Below are positions 60,370 through 64,000 of a DNA stretch of 64,000 nucleotides, one piece after another. The position numbers were made by a program, and so were the translations under genes. Each line of letters starts with the position of its first letter. Positions within the stretch are counted from its first letter, which is position 1. Source of the stretch: REEB481 sp964586595 (GTDB lineage: Bacteria > Bacteroidota > Bacteroidia > NS11-12g > UBA955); contig CAZPHB010000006.1 in the NCBI GenBank assembly GCA_964586595.1, forward strand, positions 1 to 64,000, written 5' to 3'. Under the pieces are notes generated by a model. The model did no database searches. It worked only from the letters and a program-made list of their open reading frames with translations, and was not told the DNA's origin.

Positions 60370-61572
60370 TTATTCTTTATCGAGCGCACGGCCCAGTAAA
60401 TCCGGGTTGATGTTTTTACTGGCCTTGGCGCCCATCTTCTTCAGTTCTTCCACGCGTTTCACCAGATTTCCGGTCCCGTCAACCAGTTTTTTCATGGCAT
60501 CGGAATAAGTGTCTTTGGCGGTGTCCATCTGTCTTCCCACCTTAATCAAATCATCGGCGAAGCCTGTGAACTTGTCGTAAAGGTCGCCGGCTTTTTTGGC
60601 GATTTCCAGGGCATTCTTGTTTTGATTTTCTTGTTTCCAGATGCTGGCAACTGTACGAAGCGTGGCCAACAGCGTGCTTGGGCTTACAATCACAATGCGC
60701 AAATCCCAGGCATACGTGAACAGATCTAAATCGCCCTGTACCGCAAGTGCAAATGAAGATTCTATGGGAACAAACATCAACACAAACTCCGGCGTATTCA
60801 GCCCATTTCCGCTGGGATAATTCTTCTCGGAAAGCAACTTGGCATGGCTGCGCATGGAAACAATATGGGCTTTCAGATGCTTTTCGCGGTCGGCTTCATT
60901 GTCCGCGGCCATAAAGGCTTCGTATGCCGTAAGGCTTACCTTGGCATCTACAATCAGGTGTTTCTGGTCGGGAAGGTGAATCACCACATCGGGTTTAATG
61001 GTGTCGCCAGATTGATTTTCTGTCTGAAACTGGGTAACGTATTCCTGTCCTTTGGTCAGGCCCGAACGTTCCAACACCCGCTCCAGAATCACCTCGCCCC
61101 AGTTTCCCTGTTTTTTGGTGTCGCCCTTCAGGGCTTTGGTGAGGTTTTGGGTTTCTTCGGTCACTTGTTGATTCAGGCGGGTAAGCAGCTCAATCTGTGT
61201 TTTGAGTTCCGTGGCGCTTTTTTGACTCTCTCCGTGGGTGTCGTTCACACGCTTCTCAAATTCAGTGAGTTTGGTGCGCACCGGATCCAGCAGGTGTTTC
61301 AAGGTTTCGGTATGCTCCTCCCGCAGCGCCTTGCTCTGGTGTTGCAGGTTGTCCAGGGCAATTTGTCCGAATGCCTCCCGCAGCTGCGTTTCCAGTTTCT
61401 GGGAGAATTCATTCCGTTCCTGAACTTTTTCTTCGAGGCCTTTGATGCGCTCCTGCGCAGAAGAAAGCAGCGCCTGTTGTTCAATTTCGCGTTTGCCGCT
61501 GCGGTTTATCAGCACCACGTAAGCAAGTAAAAAACCAAGCGCAAGTCCAACGAGAAGGGCTAAAATATCCAT
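60370..61572 (-). CDS. rmuC: DNA recombination protein RmuC
   Basis: This 400-residue protein has an N-terminal membrane anchor (MDILALLVGLALGFLLAYVVLI), a long coiled coil (~residues 30-150) and the nuclease-like RmuC domain (KKQGNWGEVILERVLERSGL; IKPDVVIHLPDQKHLIVDAKVSL with PD-(D/E)xK-type residues; LMFVPIE). RmuC limits inversions at short repeats. The ATG at 61572 is supported by a TATCTTTG element ending 5 nt upstream. It is convergent with the photolyase-like gene. Confidence 0.92.
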   Translation of the reverse strand: MDILALLVGLALGFLLAYVVLINRSGKREIEQQALLSSAQERIKGLEEKVQERNEFSQKLETQLREAFGQIALDNLQHQSKALREEHTETLKHLLDPVRTKLTEFEKRVNDTHGESQKSATELKTQIELLTRLNQQVTEETQNLTKALKGDTKKQGNWGEVILERVLERSGLTKGQEYVTQFQTENQSGDTIKPDVVIHLPDQKHLIVDAKVSLTAYEAFMAADNEADREKHLKAHIVSMRSHAKLLSEKNYPSGNGLNTPEFVLMFVPIESSFALAVQGDLDLFTYAWDLRIVIVSPSTLLATLRTVASIWKQENQNKNALEIAKKAGDLYDKFTGFADDLIKVGRQMDTAKDTYSDAMKKLVDGTGNLVKRVEELKKMGAKASKNINPDLLGRALDKE

Positions 61573-61577
61573 ATCGA

Positions 61578-61585
61578 CAAAGATA
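61578..61585 (-). promoter_or_regulatory. TAnnTTTG promoter element of rmuC
   Basis: On the minus strand TATCTTTG ends 5 nt before the rmuC ATG at 61572, predicting a leaderless transcript and ruling out the longer frame that reaches 61614. Confidence 0.55.
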
Positions 61586-61698
61586 ATTCCAAGGTCCAAG
61601 TGGCTGGTCGGCATGCCAAATTTTTTCTAACCCATTTAACGTAAAGAAAATCAATGGGTTGGGCTGAACCTAAAAACAAGGTCGATTGTTCTGATGGC

Positions 61699-62478
61699 AT
61701 GAAAACCGAAACGGAGGCCATGCGTCTGGAGTTCATAAAGGCTGCCACGGCAGATGTGCGTAAAGCGATTACAGGTCATCCGCTATACAGCGGAATTGCA
61801 AACTTGCAGGGCGTTCAGAAGATGATGGAACACCATGTTTATGCGGTGTGGGATTTCATGAGTTTGCTGAAGGCGCTTCAGGCAAAACTCACCTGTGTGC
61901 ATGTGCCATGGTTTCCACAAGGAAATGCCGATACACGGTTCTTCATCAATGAGATTGTTTTGGGTGAAGAATCTGATGTGGATCCGGACGGCGGGCACAT
62001 CAGTCATTTCGAACTTTACCTGAAAGCCATGAAGCAAGCCGGTGCCGACACTTCGGGTATCGAGCGGTTTTTGGATGCTTTGCGTTCAGGCGCAAGCCTT
62101 GAATCGGCATTTGATGTGGCACATACCCCGGAAGAAGTGCGCAATTTTGTTCGCTACACGTTGGATGTGGCTACAAATGCACCGGTGCATGTGCTGGCTG
62201 CGGTGTTCACCTTCGGGCGCGAAGATTTGATTCCGGATATGTTCATGGAACTGATCCGCGAAATCAAAAACAGGCACCCCGAGCAGTTGGATTTGTTCAA
62301 CTATTACCTGGAACGGCATATTGAAGTGGATGGCGACCACCACGGTCCGCTTTCCTGGAATATGGTTCAGGCACTCTGTGGCGACGAAGACGCGCGCTGG
62401 CAGGAAGCGGCAACAGCATCGGTACAGGCCTTACAACACCGAAAAGCCTTGTGGGATGCTGTATTGCATCGCTTGTAA
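61699..62478 (+). CDS. DUF3050 family protein (heme-oxygenase-like fold)
   Basis: This 259-residue helical protein shows the DUF3050 signature: HPLYSGIANLQGVQKMMEHHVYAVWDFMSLLKALQ, DPDGGHISHFELYLKAM and ERHIEVDGDHHGPLS. The His/Glu pattern (EHH, ISHFE, EVDGDHH) fits a heme-oxygenase-like, possibly di-iron, active site; the reaction is unknown. The ATG at 61699 is preferred; in-frame ATGs at 61654 and 61720 are also possible. It lies divergent from rmuC and 26 nt before the CapA-like gene. Confidence 0.85.
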   Translation: MKTETEAMRLEFIKAATADVRKAITGHPLYSGIANLQGVQKMMEHHVYAVWDFMSLLKALQAKLTCVHVPWFPQGNADTRFFINEIVLGEESDVDPDGGHISHFELYLKAMKQAGADTSGIERFLDALRSGASLESAFDVAHTPEEVRNFVRYTLDVATNAPVHVLAAVFTFGREDLIPDMFMELIREIKNRHPEQLDLFNYYLERHIEVDGDHHGPLSWNMVQALCGDEDARWQEAATASVQALQHRKALWDAVLHRL

Positions 62479-62492
62479 TTGCCGCCGCCGCG

Positions 62493-62500
62493 TATTTTTG
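62493..62500 (+). promoter_or_regulatory. TAnnTTTG promoter element of the CapA-like gene
   Basis: TATTTTTG ends only 4 nt before the GTG at 62505, the tightest spacing in the window. A TTG lies 17 nt upstream of it (62473-62475) as a possible -33 box. Confidence 0.5.
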
Positions 62501-62504
62501 AGCC

Positions 62505-63824
62505 GTGGCCTTTTTTAATCCCGTTGTATCACTGAGCAACATCGGTGCTGTAGTGAACGGTTTGCTTCGGTTTGTGTATTTCCTGTTGCATCTGTTTGTG
62601 CACCGCGCATGGAAACGCCCGCTCAGAAACTTTGAAGAGAATCCGGCAACCTACAACGGCAAAGCGCTGCTCTATTTCGGGTATAAATATTATGCATTTC
62701 CGCACTGGCTTGGAGAAACCCCTGAACAGGAAACGCATTTCAGAAAACAAACAGCACGCCTGGATGGTAAAGCGGATTGCCTGATGAGTGTTGGTGGCGA
62801 CTTGATGCCCTATAAAGTGCTGATGGACGCAGATACCAGCGGGTTGTGGGAAGAAGCGGCTAAGTTTTTTGATGCCGATGTGGTGTTTGCCAATCTGGAA
62901 ACACCCATGGACCTGAACAAACCCGCGGCCTGGGTTCCGGAGCTTATGTTGAACAACATGTATTTCAACGGTAACGAGGAGCTGTGGCAGGTGTTCACCA
63001 ATGGCGGAAAAGGTGCTTATGATGTGCTTTCTGTGGCCAACAACCACATGCACGACCAGGGTCCGGAAGGTTTGTCATCAACCCTGGATTTTTTGGATGC
63101 CAAAGGTGTTGTTGCGGTTGGTGCCCGAAAAGAGGCAACATTCAACCCCGAAAAATACATGATACGGCGGCAGGGGATTTCCTTTGCGTTTTCTGCATGG
63201 ACGTATTCATTAAATACCTGTCCACCCAATGCAGCAGCTCCGTGGAGCGCCAACCTCATTTCATTGAACGTACCGGATACAGATTTCACGCCCATTGTTC
63301 AGGAAGCAAAAGCCCTGCGCGCCGCAGGAGCTGAAGTATTGGTGATTTCACTGCACGGAGGCAATGCGTATCAGGCTTTTCCTCAGGAACACGTAATTCG
63401 GAACTACCGGCGCATCATGGAAGAAACAGGCGCCGACCTCATTATAGGAACGCACCCGCACAACGCACAACCTTGGGAGTTTTACGAATATCAACATGCT
63501 GCGGGCCTCAAAACCGGCTTAATTCTGTATTCTCCTGGAGATTTCATTGCTTACGACATTTTCAAGTGGTGTCATTTGCCCATCACATACAGTATTGGGT
63601 TTTCGCGCAGCGGAACCGGAATAACCATCAGTGCTTTTAAGCCACATTTTTGGTACATGGGTTTGATGGAGGGAAAAAAGCTTCGCCTTTTCAATGCGGA
63701 GGCACATCATTCCAGTGGAAACTGGCGCACCTGGCCGCGGAGAAACCAACGTGAATTCCTGGATTTGCTCAGGTTCCAACGACACACTTTTCCAGCCCAA
63801 TGCCGCATCTTTGAAACCCCGTGA
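62505..63824 (+). CDS. CapA family protein (poly-gamma-glutamate capsule-type metallophosphatase)
   Basis: This 439-residue protein has the PGA_cap metallophosphoesterase pattern: SVGGDLMPYK near residue 95, VFANLETPM, VLSVANNHMHDQGPEGLSSTLDFLD with the conserved NNH-D, VISLHGGNAYQ and IGTHPHNAQPWEFYE near 310. An N-terminal hydrophobic stretch could anchor it. Some family members help make poly-gamma-glutamate, but Bacteroidota copies are widely found without those genes, so the substrate is unknown. It overlaps the glycosyltransferase start by 4 nt (GTGA). Confidence 0.85.
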   Translation: MAFFNPVVSLSNIGAVVNGLLRFVYFLLHLFVHRAWKRPLRNFEENPATYNGKALLYFGYKYYAFPHWLGETPEQETHFRKQTARLDGKADCLMSVGGDLMPYKVLMDADTSGLWEEAAKFFDADVVFANLETPMDLNKPAAWVPELMLNNMYFNGNEELWQVFTNGGKGAYDVLSVANNHMHDQGPEGLSSTLDFLDAKGVVAVGARKEATFNPEKYMIRRQGISFAFSAWTYSLNTCPPNAAAPWSANLISLNVPDTDFTPIVQEAKALRAAGAEVLVISLHGGNAYQAFPQEHVIRNYRRIMEETGADLIIGTHPHNAQPWEFYEYQHAAGLKTGLILYSPGDFIAYDIFKWCHLPITYSIGFSRSGTGITISAFKPHFWYMGLMEGKKLRLFNAEAHHSSGNWRTWPRRNQREFLDLLRFQRHTFPAQCRIFETP

Positions 63825-64000
63825 AACAGCGAACCGCGCGCGTATGCCACCTGACCAGCCTGCATGTAGCCAGAGACACCAGGATTTTTTATAAATCCTG
63901 CAGGAGCCTGGCGCGGTTTTACGAGGTTACCCTGATAGCGGTGCACGACCGCGAAGAAATTGTGGACGGTGTGCGCATCCTTCCCTTCAAAAGGTTAAAA
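63821..64000 (+). CDS. Glycosyltransferase, N-terminal fragment cut by the window edge
   Basis: Sixty codons are visible from GTG at 63821, coupled to the CapA-like gene, running off the end. They read RVCHLTSLHVARDTRIFYKSCRSLARFYEVTLIAVHDRE..., the usual opening of GT-B glycosyltransferases of Bacteroidota (HLTSxH-x-DxRIFxKxC-SLA). This suggests a surface-polysaccharide locus continues to the right. Confidence 0.65.
   Translation, partial: MKQRTARVCHLTSLHVARDTRIFYKSCRSLARFYEVTLIAVHDREEIVDGVRILPFKRLK

Noticed and set aside
1..64000. tRNA, rRNA, riboswitch, insertion sequence or prophage genes
   Set aside because: Reading both strands I saw no cloverleaf-like CCA-ending segment, no rRNA stretch, no transposase or integrase motif and no recognised riboswitch core; a covariance-model search would settle small RNAs.

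Overview
The window looks like chromosomal core DNA from a free-living member of the Bacteroidota; the order is not resolvable by eye. The evidence is: three secreted proteins with type IX secretion (T9SS) sorting tails (two type A, one type B gliding-motility tail), a PorV/PorQ-like outer-membrane protein, Bacteroidota-typical families (Ig-like lipoprotein starting C-A-N-P, DUF6427, DUF2795, 2TM proteins, LytS/LytTR pairs, MarR-pirin-YceI), a short Obg without the C-terminal Obg domain, and repeated use of the Bacteroidota promoter element TAnnTTTG. I see no rRNA, tRNA, CRISPR array, prophage, integrase or insertion sequence.

Layout. 0-5 kb: a hairpin repeat array, sucA, then a YceI / pirin / MarR group in which pirin and marR each carry the same 12-bp palindrome. 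5-11.5 kb: obg, lptB, lplA and nth on +, then a secreted M28 peptidase and an RNA m5C methyltransferase on -. 11.5-16 kb: a fatty-acid desaturase, then an unrecognised 679-residue lipoprotein paired with a beta-barrel-like protein. 16-21 kb: ftsH and a large T9SS-exported protein. 21-28 kb: iscS-iscU-iscA, leuS, aroQ, an epimerase and purQ. 28-32 kb: pheS-lpxH-propeller-prfA on -. 32-40.3 kb: one long minus-strand run of two M16 peptidases, a T9SS type B protein, ybeY, mnmG and an Ig-like lipoprotein. 40.4-46.7 kb: an OB-fold protein, a pseudouridine synthase with a repetitive tail, DUF429, mce-cdsA-CPBP and dus. 46.8-50.4 kb: two kynurenine-pathway enzymes with an embedded 2TM protein, followed by a LytS/LytTR two-component pair. 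50.6-58 kb: msrB, an AcpH-like protein, a PorV-like protein, an HDAC-like enzyme, DUF6427, a secreted protein and hflX. 58-64 kb: an O-methyltransferase, DUF2256 plus a cryptochrome/photolyase-like protein, rmuC, DUF3050, a CapA-like protein and the start of a glycosyltransferase cut by the window edge.

The most interesting signals are not ordinary genes. (1) Three near-consensus ParB-binding parS sites lie within 0.83 kb (35.9-36.8 kb), with weaker copies further right. About 4 kb to their left is an AT-rich, strongly G/T-skewed gap with DnaA-box-like 9-mers beside mnmG, so the window probably lies close to the replication origin. (2) The cryptochrome/photolyase is of the iron-sulfur bacterial type but has a single cysteine, so it cannot hold the cluster with the usual four ligands; it is translationally coupled to a four-cysteine DUF2256 protein. 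(3) Many TAnnTTTG elements end 4-8 nt before start codons, several of them GTG or TTG, implying widespread leaderless transcription. (4) A kynurenine-degradation unit is interleaved with 2TM/LytS/LytTR signalling genes.
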